Positions 1-11,483 of a stretch of 64,000 nt of DNA are shown piece by piece; within the stretch, counting starts at the first letter, position 1; every line of letters starts with the position of its first letter. The stretch is from Carallia brachiata (lineage: Eukaryota; Streptophyta; Magnoliopsida; Malpighiales; Rhizophoraceae): positions 612,008-676,007 of the forward strand of contig JADCRB010000090.1 of assembly GCA_021464245.1 (NCBI GenBank). Reading direction: 5' to 3'. The notes below the pieces were generated by a model, which saw nothing but the letters and a program-made list of their open reading frames with translations, was not told the origin of the DNA and did no database searches. A program made the translations under genes and the position numbers.

Positions 1-237
1 TCCATCAGAAAATATTAGTTTGTTCAAATGAACTGTTATCAGCCATTGGTTACAAGCTTATGACTCTTTCTGTTATGTCTCTCTTTCAATCCTACTTTGG
101 ACAAATGATTATGTTTTTCTTTTATCCCTTTCTCTTGCTTACATCTTCCGGAATCCAAGTTTAATGGCATACACCAATTCACTTTTAAATGTTAGAATTA
201 GAGCTATAATTTTCTTTATTTTTGATCTGTGTAACAG

Positions 238-1577
238 GGGAAGGGGGCAACAATACCGCAAAGTGGCTAATATTAGGTAACTTATTTCCTCTGATCATAT
301 CTTTATCTGAATTTCTATCCTGCGTAGTTGTTCTGTTTAATTACAACATTCAGTGAATTGTTTGTGAATAACAAGATGTCATGAATACTTTACACTTATT
401 TTGTCAACGAGTTCGAGCAGGCATAATTTTCATGTCTCCTTTCTCTGCCACAGCTGCTTCAGTTGTTGGAGTTGGTATTCTAATCATTGCAGTCTACTAC
501 TGCTGTGCGAGAAGATTGTCATCCTATAAAAGCAAGGACGACAATAGTATTGAGGCATTTTTAAAGGACAATGGATCGTTGGCACCAAAAAGATATGGTT
601 ATTCAGAAGTTAAGAAAATGACACAGTCCTTCAAAGATAAACTAGGCCAAGGAGGTTATGGAAGTGTGTTCAAAGGCAAATTACCTGATGGTTGTCTAGT
701 GGCAGTGAAGGTCTTGACGAATTCAAAAGGTAACGGTGCAGAGTTTATTAACGAGGTTGCGAGCATTAGTAGGACTTCCCATGTCAACATTGTTACTCTT
801 TTAGGCTTCTGTTTTGATGGTTCCAAACGAATTCTCATCTATGAGTTTATGCCTAATGGATCCTTGGAGAAGTACATATATAAAGAAAATGCGGCAATTG
901 CTGGTTATCAACTGGATTGTGAAAAGTTATACCAAATCGCGCTTGGCGTTGCTCGAGGATTAGAATACCTACACCGAGGCTGCAATACAAGGATTTTGCA
1001 CTTTGACATAAAGCCTCAAAACATTCTTCTAGATGAAAATTTCTGTCCTAAGATATCTGATTTTGGACTGGCAAAAATATGCCACAAAAGAGAGAGCAAG
1101 ATATCAATGATGGATGCAAGAGGAACTATTGGATATATTGCACCTGAAGTATTCTGTAGAAATTTTGGAGCAGTATCTCACAAGTCTGATGTTTATAGTT
1201 ATGGAATGCTGGTTCTTGAGATAATTGGAGGAAGACAAAACCCCAATGTTGTAACTAACGATACAAGTGAAATGTACTTTCCAGAGTGGATACACAAACG
1301 CCTTGAGCTTGGTGAAGAACTCGGACTTCCTGGAATCAATAGTGAGGAGGAAAACAATGTAGCAAGAAAAATGGTATTGGTGAGCTTGTGGTGTATACAA
1401 ACTGATCCGTCGAATCGGCCACCTGTGAATGGAGTGGTTGAAATGTTGCAAGCAAGCCTTGAGTCATTGCCAATCCCTCCCAGACCTTACTTGTTGTCCC
1501 CTGCAACAGTCCCTGAAATATCATTGGCAAGTTCCCAAATACTCTCCTCAGAGCTGCTTGAATTTCAAGGGGGCTGA
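238..1577 (+). CDS. LRK10L2-type receptor-like kinase, 3' exons only
   Basis: This is the membrane and kinase part of a leaf-rust-10-like receptor kinase; the extracellular part lies left of the window. I place exons at 238-276 (acceptor AG at 236-237, donor GT at 277) and 454-1577 (acceptor CAG at 451-453), joined in phase 1. The ATG at 381 is in frame but falls in the intron, so it is not the start. Numbered from that ATG, a membrane segment lies at about 24-41 and the kinase at about 88-360. Visible motifs are the glycine loop GQGGYG (89-94), K110, E125, catalytic loop HFDIKPQN (207-214), DFG (227-229) and APE (254-256). Phe in place of Arg before the catalytic Asp makes it a non-RD kinase, a class often linked to immune receptors. 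The reading frame is intact to the stop at 1575-1577, and AATAAA lies at about 1769. A broken paralogue is at 7481-8661 plus 19344-19716. Confidence 0.85.
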
Positions 1578-3507
1578 AATGTAATCCTTCTTCACATGGG
1601 CCATTTTTAGGCCATGAAGCAGTGACCAATGATTTCTTCCAAAAAACTGGCCACACCAGAGCTTGTCAACCTTAATTGCTCAAGCTACAACAGATTGCAT
1701 GCTGTCAAGGTGACTTTTTTTTTTTTCCTAAGGGCTTCATTATATACATTTTAGTTGTCTTGAAACAGAATAAACTTGGATGAGATGATACTATCATAAC
1801 CACTTTTTGTAAGCAACAAAATCATTGACCCTTAGCCAAAAGTTTCTAAAAACTCTACTGATGCTTTTCTCTTTTCTGGATCATCCCCTCGACTAACACT
1901 TGATGTTGAATGCCTTAACGTGTATGATCATGGTCCTAGTCAACCTCCTATTGTAAGATAGATAAGTAATTATTAGGTAAATTAAATCAATTAAGTCTAC
2001 TGCTTAGTAATGAGCGAGGCATATTTTGATTAATTGATTTTAATTAAAATTTAAATTCAAGATTTTCAGTCCTGAAGATAATTTTAGTACTAACGAGTTA
2101 TAATTCATTAGTATTGAAGTGATCGCTATAGTAAATCAGAATTATTTAGTTACAATTTTGAATGGATACTAGTTGACCCCTATTAGTATAGATGTTAACA
2201 AGTTTTCCTTATGAAATTATATCAACTGGATACTTACGGAACTTGCTAAACAAATTTGCTCTCAATGTTTTGGACCAACAAAAGAAAATCAGTAGAGGAT
2301 TAGTAAAGTGCTAATTCTAATTTAAATGTGGACCATTGACCTTGCTAGCTTTCAGTCCTCCCAATCAAGCAAAGCACTTCACAATTTGACGATCAGTCAA
2401 GTGAGCTGCCATTACCAGTATTTGGTTTTCTAGATGATCAATCATGTACTTTTTATTTTTTGTGGGACAAATAGTGACACATAGTTATTTTTTGGTTTGT
2501 ATAGTGACACAAAATTATGAGCAAGGATAATTGGAGAAATATGGATCTCCAGAGGATATGGAGAATCTCTCTGTTAAACATGAAGAAATTTCGTGTGTTA
2601 TGTACTGTTTTATTTCGATTTAAATTTCGGGTGGTATGTACTGATTTATTTCGATTTTATTTAAATTGATGAGAAAATTGTAAGAAAAGAATTATGAAAA
2701 AATGATAATGTAGTAATAGATTTTTTTGACCAAAATTTTCTTTTCTTGTTAGTTTCTTGTGAAAGCAAAGCATTAGCGACATTTGTATTGCTGTAGCACC
2801 TTGTGCAGCATTCTAGAATGAGATATGTTCAGCTTCTTATTCTTGCCGACAAGAATGAAAAACGTAGACTAAAATAGCACTTAACGAATATGCTAGCACC
2901 TCTTTGTGCCCTTTTATTCTTTTTATTCTTTTTTTTTTTTCGTTTTTTCACAAGACCCCGTTGTTTCACTTTTTTGCACCTAACTCACTATAGTCTCAAT
3001 TTCTATCATTAACTGCTTGTAGTTTATGAATTTGGCAATTAAACCCCTATTTTACTAATCTGTCAATTTCATTAACGGTAATTCATCAAAAGAATGTGGC
3101 TTTCTATTATTGAAATTATTTTTCCAAACAAAATTACAAAAATTAATTTTATTCTTTTTATTTTCTTGGCCTAATTGCTGAATTAATAGGTTGTTAGTCT
3201 GCATTTTCTCTAGAGCCATCTAGCATGCAACTGAAACTTGATATCAAGAATGTGGATGCGGCCTCATCGTGCATTTTCTAGTTGTTAATAGGCTGTCAGT
3301 CTATATTTTCTTCAGAGTCAAGAAGTTCTTAACTGAAATGACGTGGATTCGTAACGGAGGGATTAATTGCTAAATTCATAAACTACAAGTGTTTGATAAT
3401 AGAAATTAAAACCATAAAGAAGTCGGATGCAAAGGAATAAAATCACAGAGTCATGTGCATTTAACTTTTTTTTTTCTTTTAATTAATCTTTATTAGTTCC
3501 TAAAAAA
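1578..3507. other. 3' flank and AT-rich spacer, no gene seen
   Basis: The first ~360 bases are the 3' flank of the kinase and are repeated at 19717-20095 behind the broken copy. A further ~60 bases (1935-2000, with a run reading gataagtaattattaggta) reappear at about 23765-23830. I see no coding signal in the rest. Confidence 0.6.
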
Positions 3508-4300
3508 ATGTGAATCACAAGGGAAGGCTCTTGAGACCAAATAAGAAAAGATGACTTTAGTGGCTTCTTTGTTTGTTATTTTATTGGTATTAGTCTTTCA
3601 ACCTCTTATGCACGGATACGATAATTTTTGAGAGTGAAAAGTGTTAGACACGTGTTTGATATGCAATAGATACGTGTCAAGCACAATAAAAAATGTCTGT
3701 AAAAAATACATTAAAAAATTCGGACTCTCTCATTAAATGCAAAAATTAAAAATGTCTGGCATGATTAAGATATGTTCAAATATTTTTTTAAAAGAAATCA
3801 AAATTTCAACTTTTTTCCCTCCGTTCCCTACCTCCCACCACCGCGGTAAACTAACCAACTAGAAAAAGCAAAAATGCATGGCTCGTACACACAAGGAGAT
3901 TTAAAAAAGCAAAAAAGTAAAAAAAAAGAAGAAGAAGAATGAACCCAAAAAATTAAGAAAGAAAAGGAGGAAACTTTGGTTTCTTTTTTCTCTCTTTCTT
4001 TTGGTTCCGGATGGAAAAAGAGAGAAATATGCTTTAAGCTGTAAAAAAAAATATTTTATTATATATGTGTGTGTTCTAATTATTTTTATGTCTTCTTTTT
4101 TTAAAATTAGTGTGTCTCTATATCTATATTGTATTATATCTGTGTCGATACTTTATAGCATTTAAGAATACAAAAAGTCATAAAAATATTCAAAAATGCG
4201 AATTACGACTTCACAAGGAAAGGCTTTTGAGACCAAATGGGCAAAAATGATTTTAGTGGCTTCTTTATTTGTTACTTTATTGGGATTAGTCTTTCCATAA
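3508..4300. repeat. Duplicated LRK10L1 upstream segment with an inserted block
   Basis: About 95-110 bases at 3508-3603 are repeated at 4192-4300; both contain a core like ttagtggcttcttt followed by tattagtctttc. The same segment lies upstream of the LRK10L1-type gene at about 27415-27500. The ~590 bases between the two copies (3604-4191) look like an inserted AT-rich element with the subterminal word acacgtgttt. A similar sequence lies at about 41100-41280. Confidence 0.6.
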
Positions 4301-4610
4301 TGCAAGAAAATATCCAAGATAAAAAGGTTTTAATTATAGTTGCTTTATTATTTATTTTTTTAAAAAGATCTCAGTATTTAAAAATTACATTAAATCCCGA
4401 TTAATTCAATTTAAATTATTATTAGACTTTTTGCAGGGAATAGCTATCTCAGTTATATATTTTCTATTTATAATATTTGAACTCAAAATTTTATTTAAAA
4501 GAAACTAAATTTTTTACCACTCAAATCAACAGTAATTAGTGACAGTGCTTATTGAGATAATCTAATTCCAGGCTGATGCTGAGACTTCCAGGATTCCCTG
4601 TATTAGATAT

Positions 4611-5106
4611 TGTTGGTTTATGGAGTTGCTGGTGGGAAATTAAGATGGAAGATGCAGCAGAAATTTCGTTTCTGGTTTTAGTGTTTGCGGCAATAAAAAA
4701 AGAGCTTGCTAGAGAAAAATTTTAGCAAGAGAGAGGCAATCATTTGAGATTCAAACTGACCTCTTTTCTCTCTCTCATTTTTTATTGATCCTAAACCCTC
4801 ATTATATAAAGGTGATTTACAAATTCAAATTAATAGCTGTTATAGTTGCAACATTTTACAAATTCAAATCGAAATTTAAATTTAACTTAAAATTAATGAT
4901 TAATAGTAAAGATCTAATCAAACATCAATCAAAAATTATTCTAAACCAAGCTCTAAAAAGCTATTATATTGAAAATAAAATGAATAACCACTTACTGATT
5001 TGCTCCAGAAGATTTATCCAACTGTCATAACTGACTTTTAAACTTGGAAGGAAATGCAAACAAAAACAGCCACCTGCAGTACTTGGAATGCAAAATGGCA
5101 GCAACA
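4611..5106. mobile_element. Putative solo LTR in the first-exon pseudogene leader
   Basis: Compared with the leader of the sister gene (27590-27660), this copy has about 500 extra bases beginning TGTTGG and ending CAACA, with a TATA-like tatataaag near 4803. TG...CA ends and this size suit a solo LTR of a Copia-type element. I could not find a clean target duplication, so the exact edges are uncertain. Confidence 0.45.
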
Positions 5107-5152
5107 TGTTTTAATAGGTACCCTTTTTTACCTTCCTGCTATATCTCTTCTC

Positions 5153-5911
5153 ATGGAGGGTCTGCAAAAATGTTTCAACCTATAGGTTGTTGGGATCAAT
5201 ATAGCTTCCTGGGTAGAGTTAGTTATATCAGTAGAATCAAAATATGAAGCCTGCAAGCCAAAAAACTGCGGTAGTGGTTCCAACATAAGCTACCCCTTTT
5301 TATATATATGAAGAGGAACCAGACCACTTTGGTCATCCAGGCTTTGGAATTCGCTGCGAGAATGGTTGGCCTAGGTACAAGACCTCTGGCGCTGACTATA
5401 TCATCCAGAACATAAAATATGAAAGCCAGTCATTTGGGGTGGTCAACAGGGAAGTGATCAACACGACCCGTCCTTCTCCTCTTCGGAACTACTCGTTTGA
5501 TCGATCTTCCGTTGAGTTTACTTCTCCTCATGCTGATATTTTCTTCTTCTACAACTGTACTACTGACTTATTTTCAGCCAATTATTCGAGTTCTGTGGCT
5601 CCATGTGATGCGAACGTCCCAAGTAAGACCCTTGTTGCATTGGTTCCCAGAGATGAGGACTTGAATTGGACTAGAACATCATGCCAGTCTCTAGTCGCTG
5701 CACCTATTCAGTTAATTCAAGAGGAAATTAATCATACAATAAGAAATGTTTGACTACATCAAATTGTTGATGGATGGATTTACAATCAAGTGGATTGGTT
5801 TGGGAAACGATTGTGGCAAGTGCACTGCAAGTGGAGGCTATTGTGGTTTTGAAGAGGAAAATGGCGTCTGTTGTTGTCCTGATGGAACCCGCCGCAAGCA
5901 CTGCAGTGATG
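5153..5911 (+). pseudogene. Broken first exon of an LRK10L1-type receptor kinase
   Basis: This is a close copy of the first exon at 27673-28434, covering signal peptide, cysteine-rich GUB_WAK_bind region and WAK-associated C-terminal region, and ending at the same splice donor (GATG|GTAAGG at 5911/5912). It carries small frame-breaking insertions: an extra T in GGTTCC near 5277, an extra base in the run near 5295, and an extra T in AATGTTTGAC near 5752 that makes a stop. No LRK10L1-type kinase exons follow it; the next kinase sequence (7481) is of the other type. It is useful as a reference because it keeps the base that the 27673 copy lacks near 28312. Confidence 0.85.
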
Positions 5912-6588
5912 GTAAGGTTGACTAGACGTTCTTGTCAGGAAATGAGGAAAATGTCGTGAGACCCTTCGGGAGATCATGACATTGCTCTTAGATAACTTTC
6001 CTAGGCTACCATGATTTTAGGCATCCATTCTTCTTCCCAAATGGAAAGGCTATGTCAGTTGTGTCAGAACCGAACCAACTGATTTGGCCGATTAAATTAA
6101 AACCGATTAGATTTTCGGTTCATTTCAAGGTAAGTTTTCAGCATATAATTAGACTTGTTAAAAACTAGGAAAAATTAGTTTGGTTTGGATCGGTTAAAAC
6201 AAATCAATAAATTTTAAAATTTTTAATTTGTTCTCAAAGTTTATTTAACTTATAATTAAGTTCTAAATTAAATTAAAATTTTTATTTAATCTTTAAAATT
6301 AAATTAAAAATTATTTTTATGATAATATATCATATATAATTATTGTTTTCAATTTATTTTATAAATATATATTTATTATTTAACATCAATTCTACCAATT
6401 TAATTGATTGAACTGGTTAAATTTGAATTATTAATTTTTTTCAGTTCGATAAACAGAATGGTTTTAAAACATTGGGCTGTACCAGATCTTTTTCATTACT
6501 AGCACTTCTCCAGTCGACTTAGGTTGTTGCTTTACTTTAACCAGTAAAAATTCTTCATGGGTTATTTGTCATCTAAGAATCTTTTGAA
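5912..6588. other. AT-rich spacer with a CCGGTT-type repeat, no gene
   Basis: About 6070-6475 has the look of the non-autonomous elements at 61086 and 62011: gaaccgaacca at one side, an AT-rich middle, and gaactggttaa with cagttcgataaac at the other. I found no clear termini or target duplication. The rest shows nothing I recognise. Confidence 0.4.
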
Positions 6589-7288
6589 CAGGGCAGAGAT
6601 CCATAGATTTTAATTAGTGAAGGTAGGCAAAAATTTTTATTTGATGGGAAAATAATGAAATCTTTAAGTAAATATCATATAATTAGTAAAGTCAAAATTT
6701 ACATTCAGATTAATTGGTCTACAAAACTTTTCACTTTTCTCATATTTTTAAGAAATAAAGCACTTTCATAATTTATGAAATTTTAATTATAAAATAATGT
6801 TTTTATGCTATGATAAACTTATCCTTATAAAATCTAAATCTTGATTAAAAATATCTATTTAATTTTTTATATTTTGGGGAATTATATATTGCAAAATTTT
6901 ATCCTACAACCAAATTAACATTCAAAAATTTATAAACAATTACCATGACAAATATTAATCACTTCTTTCATTTCAAGTTAAAATATAAGAATAAACTTAT
7001 CTCAATTGTATATAACTCAGTTTTTTGGTTAGTCATGTATATATTTTTTTTTCCAAAACTAATGAATATAATAAATTAACCCATTCGAGTAATTATAAAA
7101 GACTAATCACAATTTTAATAATTTATACTAATTTAAATTTAAGTCAGTCACTTAATCCACCAATACCAAATTGTGAGTGGGGGCCAAAAAAAAAAAGTGG
7201 GGCAAACTTTTCAACTCCATGCACATTATATACAATTTCTTTTATTTTTGGAAATGTCCCCACTGTTTCAATGCTAGCTCCGCCCCTG
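6589..7288. mobile_element. hAT-type non-autonomous transposon with a perfect 8-bp target duplication
   Basis: The element is 700 bases long. Its ends are CAGGGCAGAGATCCATAG and, read inward from the other side, CAGGGGCGGAGCTAGC. It is flanked by identical 8-bp target duplications CTTTTGAA at 6581-6588 and 7289-7296. An 8-bp duplication with CAGGG..CCCTG ends is the hAT superfamily signature. There is no transposase, so it needs another element to move. It sits upstream of the broken kinase copy. Confidence 0.88.
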
Positions 7289-7480
7289 CTTTTGAACAAC
7301 TTGTAGTGTGGAGCACCCTTATGTAGGATGCACAAACCTCTGCATCCGCAATTTACCAAGTCTTCCACGTCATTGTTTGGCTGCAATTTCCAAGTAAATA
7401 GCTCCAATTATGATGAAATATTTGGACAAAATTTTTATTTGATTTGATTTGGACTGGGCCACTTTACTTCATTGAATCTC

Positions 7481-8661
7481 TCCATCAGAAAATATTAGCT
7501 TCTTCTAATGAATTGTTATCAGCGGTTGGTTACAAGCTTATGACTCTTTCTGTTATGTCTCTCATTCAATCTTTCCTTGGACAAATGCCTATGTTTTTCT
7601 TTTATGGCTATCTCTTGCTAAGATATTCTGGAATGCCGAAGTTTTATTGGCATACATCAGTTCACTTTTAAATGTTAGAATTAGACCCATAATTTTCTTT
7701 TCGTTTGATCTATGTGACAGAGGAAGGGGGCAACGATACTGCAAAGCGGCTAATATTAGGTAACTTATTTCCTCGGATCATATCTTTATCTGAATTTCCA
7801 TCCTGCATAGTTGTTCTGTTTAATTACCACATTCGGTGAATTGTTTGTGAATAACAAGATGTCATGAATACTTTACACTTATTTTGTGAACGAGTTCGAG
7901 CGGCCATAATTTTCATGTCTCCTTTCTCTGCTACAGCTGCTTCAACTGTTGGAGTTAGTATTCTAATGATTGCAATCTACTGCTGTGCGAGAAGATTGTC
8001 AGCCAGCCTATAAAAGCAAGGACGACAATAGTATTGAGGCATTTTTAAAGGACAATGGATCGGTCGCACCAAAAAGATAATAGTTATTCAGAAGTTAAGA
8101 AAATGATACAATCCTTCAAAGATAAATTAGGCCAAGGAGGTTATGGAAGTGTGTTCAAAGGCAAATTACATGATGATTGTCTAGTGGCAGTGAAGGTCCT
8201 GACGAAATCGAAAGGGAACGGTGCAGAGTTAATTACTAAGGTTGCAAGCATTAGTGGGACTTCCCATGTCAATATTGTTACTCCTTTAGACTTTTGTTTT
8301 GATGGTTCCAAAAGAATTCTCATCTACGGGTTTATGCCTAATGGATGCTTGGACAAGTACATATATAAAAAAATGCTGCAATTGTTGGTTATCAACTGGA
8401 TTGTGAAAGTTATAACCAATCGCACTTAGTGTTACTCGAGAATTAGAGTACTTACACTGAGACTGCAATCTTAGGATTTTGCACTTTGACATAAACTCTC
8501 AAAATATTCTTTTAAATAACAATTTCTGTCCTAAAATATCTGATTTTGAACTGATAAAAATATGTCCCAGAAAAGAGAGATATCAATGATAGATGCAAGA
8601 GGAACTATTGGATATATTCAGATATTACATCTAAAGTATTTTATAAAAATTTTGGATAAGT
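7481..8661 (+). pseudogene. LRK10L2-type kinase pseudogene, 5' part before the retrotransposon
   Basis: From 7481 the sequence follows positions 1 to about 1160 of the intact copy: intron, the 39-base exon (about 7723-7762), the membrane exon and the kinase N-lobe. A 4-base insertion (AGCCAGCC, near 8002) shifts the frame just after the membrane segment. Further indels and stops follow, for example near 8375 and 8428. Homology reaches the equivalent of the activation segment and stops at 8661, where retrotransposon sequence begins on the opposite strand. The remainder resumes at 19344. It was probably already decaying or decayed after the insertion. Confidence 0.88.
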
Positions 8662-8748
8662 TATAATGGGACCGTAAGTTTAGAGACTGAAACAGTTAGA
8701 CTCAAAAATAAAGATACAAATTACAGGTGAAAATTTAAAATTTATGTG
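8662..8748 (-). repeat. Detached 3' end of the outer element's 3' LTR
   Basis: These ~87 bases match 18498-18590, the end of the outer 5' LTR, in the same orientation; both begin with ATGGGACCG after TRTA. The match stops at about 8748, where gag coding sequence of the inner element begins. The missing middle of this LTR and the missing 5' end of the inner element can be explained by one deletion. Confidence 0.8.
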
Positions 8749-9286
8749 GGTTGAACTCCCAAAGTGCAAGTGGCTGAATGAAAAGTATCGAGTCAGCAAT
8801 CCAAGATTTTGCAAATATCACCGCATAGTAAGTCATCCAACCGAGAAGTGTTTCGTCCTGAATGAGTTAATTATGAAGTTCAAGAGCCAGAATAAAATTA
8901 TTCTAGACTAGGAATGCGTGATTTCGGCAAACCAAACCACCATCACTTCAAATCCATCAGAAGGGACGATACACCATAAGGAGGAATCGCTCGATAACAA
9001 AAAGTCGACAATAGAGAAGGTATATGAAGCTCTTCAAATTCTTCTCGCTAACCCTCAACTATTTGTAACTTTGCAATCAACAAAAGTGTGGCGAAATCAA
9101 GTCAGCAATATTCTCCATACCTCAGCTGGATCTCTGCCATCAGGTAATTCCAACTCAACGGAGCATCAAGCGGCCCAAAATCACGTCAGATATTACTCCG
9201 CTATCTCATTTTCAGATGAGAATCTCCTGCTGGGATCCAAACCCCACAATTGGTCACTGTATGTATTAGGCTATGTGAGAGAATAG
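8749..9286 (+). pseudogene. gag C-terminal fragment with zinc-knuckle-like motif
   Basis: The translation begins VELPKCKW and runs through FCKYHRIVSHPTEKCF, the gag C-terminal motif of this Ty3/Gypsy group. A TAG interrupts it at about 8909, and the frame then stays open to 9286 in the gag-protease linker. The N-terminal two thirds of gag is missing at the 8748/8749 junction. The same region survives antisense in the outer element near 17200-17300. Confidence 0.75.
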
Positions 9287-9957
9287 AAGGTCCAATGTAT
9301 TCTGATCAACGATGACTCGACAGTCAATATTATCCCAAAATCCACCATAAAGGAGCTCGGCATCGGCATTGATGAGTTATCAGACAGCCGCTTGATGATT
9401 CATAACTTTAATCAAGGAGGACAGAAAGTAATTGGGACGATTCGCTTAGAGTTGACTATTGGTAATCTCATTTCTGATACTCTATTCCATGTGATTGATG
9501 CATATACCACGTATAAAATGCTGCTAGGACGACCGTAGATTCATGGAAATGAAGTTGTACTCTCAAGTTTGCATCAGTGCTTCAAGTACTACAAAAATGA
9601 CGTTTAAAAAGTCAATGCCGACTTAAAGCCGTTTGATGATGCTAAATCACATTTGGCGGATGTAGTCTTATATACCGACACGGACGATCCGGATATCATT
9701 TCATCAAAAGCTACCTAGATCGGGGATATCCACAAAGAAAAAAAAGCCATCAAAGACTCTATCAATGCACAACCTCAGACTTTGACAAATGAAAAGCTGC
9801 CACAACCTGCCGAGTTTCGTCTGCAAGAGGCTGCATCCTCAAGCTCCACTTCGGTCCTACGCTACGTGCCAAAGTCTCGACGTCCAGAAGGTCAGCCCCT
9901 TTCTTTTATTACATAAATCCTAAACAGGAGGAAGGACACAACCAGCCCGAAACAGAA
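9287..9957 (+). pseudogene. Retroviral-type aspartic protease remnant
   Basis: In frame with gag, the stretch from about 9288 reads INDDSTVNIIP and then MLLGRP followed by a stop at 9537-9539 where Trp is usual (GRPWIH). This is the pepsin-like protease region of Ty3/Gypsy polyproteins. The usual DxGAS motif is altered to DDSTV, so the active site looks damaged. The linker from 9600 to 9957 has more stops. Confidence 0.65.
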
Positions 9958-10606
9958 GTGCTTCACAACTTAAAGAAGACTCATGCCTTAGCACTCCCAA
10001 AGATTGAGCCAGTTTTGTCTTTAAAACCACTGAAAGGATTTGTTCGACCACTCATGAGGGCAGATGAATATGGTTCGCTTCCAGAAAGAAAAACACACGA
10101 AGGAAAATACCTGATGACATGCTGGCACCACTTACAACATGAAAAAAATTTTTGATGACATGCTGCACAATATTGTAAAATACTATGTCGATGACTTAGT
10201 GGTAAAGACTAAGGAGCGCAAAGACCATCTCGAGGATCTCAAGACGGAGTTTGAAAGACTTCACAGGCATCAGCTCAAAATGAAACCTCTCAAGTGTGCA
10301 TTCGGTGTGACATCAGGAAAGTTTCTTGGGTTTGTGGTGCGCCATCGTGGAATCGAAGTTGATCAGTTAAAAGTTGAGGCAATTCAAAAGATGCTTGAAC
10401 CTAAAAACCTACACGGGCTGCGAAGTCTACAAGGAAAGTTGGCCTACATTCGCCGTTTTGTCTCCAACTTAGCTGGGAGTTGTCAACCTTTCTATCGGCT
10501 GATGAAGAAGAATGTCAACTTTGAGTGGGACGAACCTTGCAGCAAAGCTTTCGAGAGCATAAATAAGTACATTTCCAATCCACCAGTTCTGGGTGCTCCA
10601 ATTTAA
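9958..10606 (+). pseudogene. Reverse transcriptase remnant, N-terminal half deleted
   Basis: 9958-10130 is linker sequence with the motif KPLKGFVRP. The text then jumps to KIFDDMLHNIVKYYVDD (10145-10195), which is the catalytic YVDD loop and its lead-in. The preceding fingers and palm segments, several hundred bases, are gone. A 12-13 base word tgatgacatgctg occurs twice at the junction (about 10111 and 10153), as expected of deletion by short homology or slippage. The thumb and connection region continues to 10606 (LRSLQGKLAYIRRFVSN). Confidence 0.75.
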
Positions 10607-11416
10607 TGAAAGTCGTTAATTCTCTATATTGCAACGCAGGAAAGGTTTTTGGGAGCCTTACTTATACAGGAAAATGAGCAGGGAAAAGAAGTTGCCCTAT
10701 ATTACTTAAGCAAAACACTAAACAGTCCAGAGCTAAACTAATCGCCTATCGAGAAGACGTGTCTAGCGCTGTTCTTCGCTATTGATAAGCTAAAACACTA
10801 CATGCAGGCTCATACGGTACGTCTCATTGCTAGAGCTGATCCTATCAAATATATGTTATCTAGATCAGTCTTGTCAGGACGACTTGCTAAATGGGCAGTA
10901 ATTCTACAAAACTACGACATTGTCTACGTGCCTCAGAAAGCAGTCAAAGGACAAGCTCTAGCGGACTTCCTTACAGATCATCCTGTCTCATCTGATTGGA
11001 AGTTCACAGATGATCTTCCAGATGAAGAGGTCTTTTACATCGAGACACTGCCACCATGGATAATGTTCTTCGATGGTGCAGCAAGGCATGATGGTGCTGG
11101 TGCCAGCATAGTGTTTGTCACTCCTCAACGACAAATACTATTATATACTATCATTCTCGATGAGTTATATTCAAAAAATGTTGCTGAATACTAGGCTTTA
11201 ATCATTGGTCTTCAAATGACTGTCGATATGAAGATTTTAACTATAGAAGTCCATGAAAATTCTCAAATCGTCATCAACCAACTTCTCGAATTGTATGATG
11301 TGAAGAAAAAGGACCTTATGCCTTACTATCAGTGTGCTCGACAGCTAATGGATGAATTCGAAAGCATCAGAGCATGTGCTTGGACGAGAAAACACTCAGG
11401 CGGACGCATTGGCTAA
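10607..11416 (+). pseudogene. RNase H remnant followed by a second RNase H-like domain
   Basis: The first part keeps YYLSKTLNSPELN and LALFFAIDKLKHYMQ (10690-10806). The second part begins near 11054 with PPWIMFFDGAARHDGAGAS, typical of the extra archaeal-type RNase H of Tat elements. Stops replace Tyr near 10740 and Gln near 11194 (CAG to TAG). A frame break precedes 11400. Confidence 0.72.
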
Positions 11417-11483
11417 CCTGGCCACTTCTCTTGCAAAGTCAAAAATTCAGGCTATAGTTGTTGCCGTATGCTAGAAGTGGATC

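Noticed and set aside
381..453. ATG at 381 as the start of the first kinase gene
   Set aside because: It lies in an intron: an acceptor at 451-453 and a preceding 39-base exon at 238-276 fit the family structure, and the same layout is repeated at 7720-7940.
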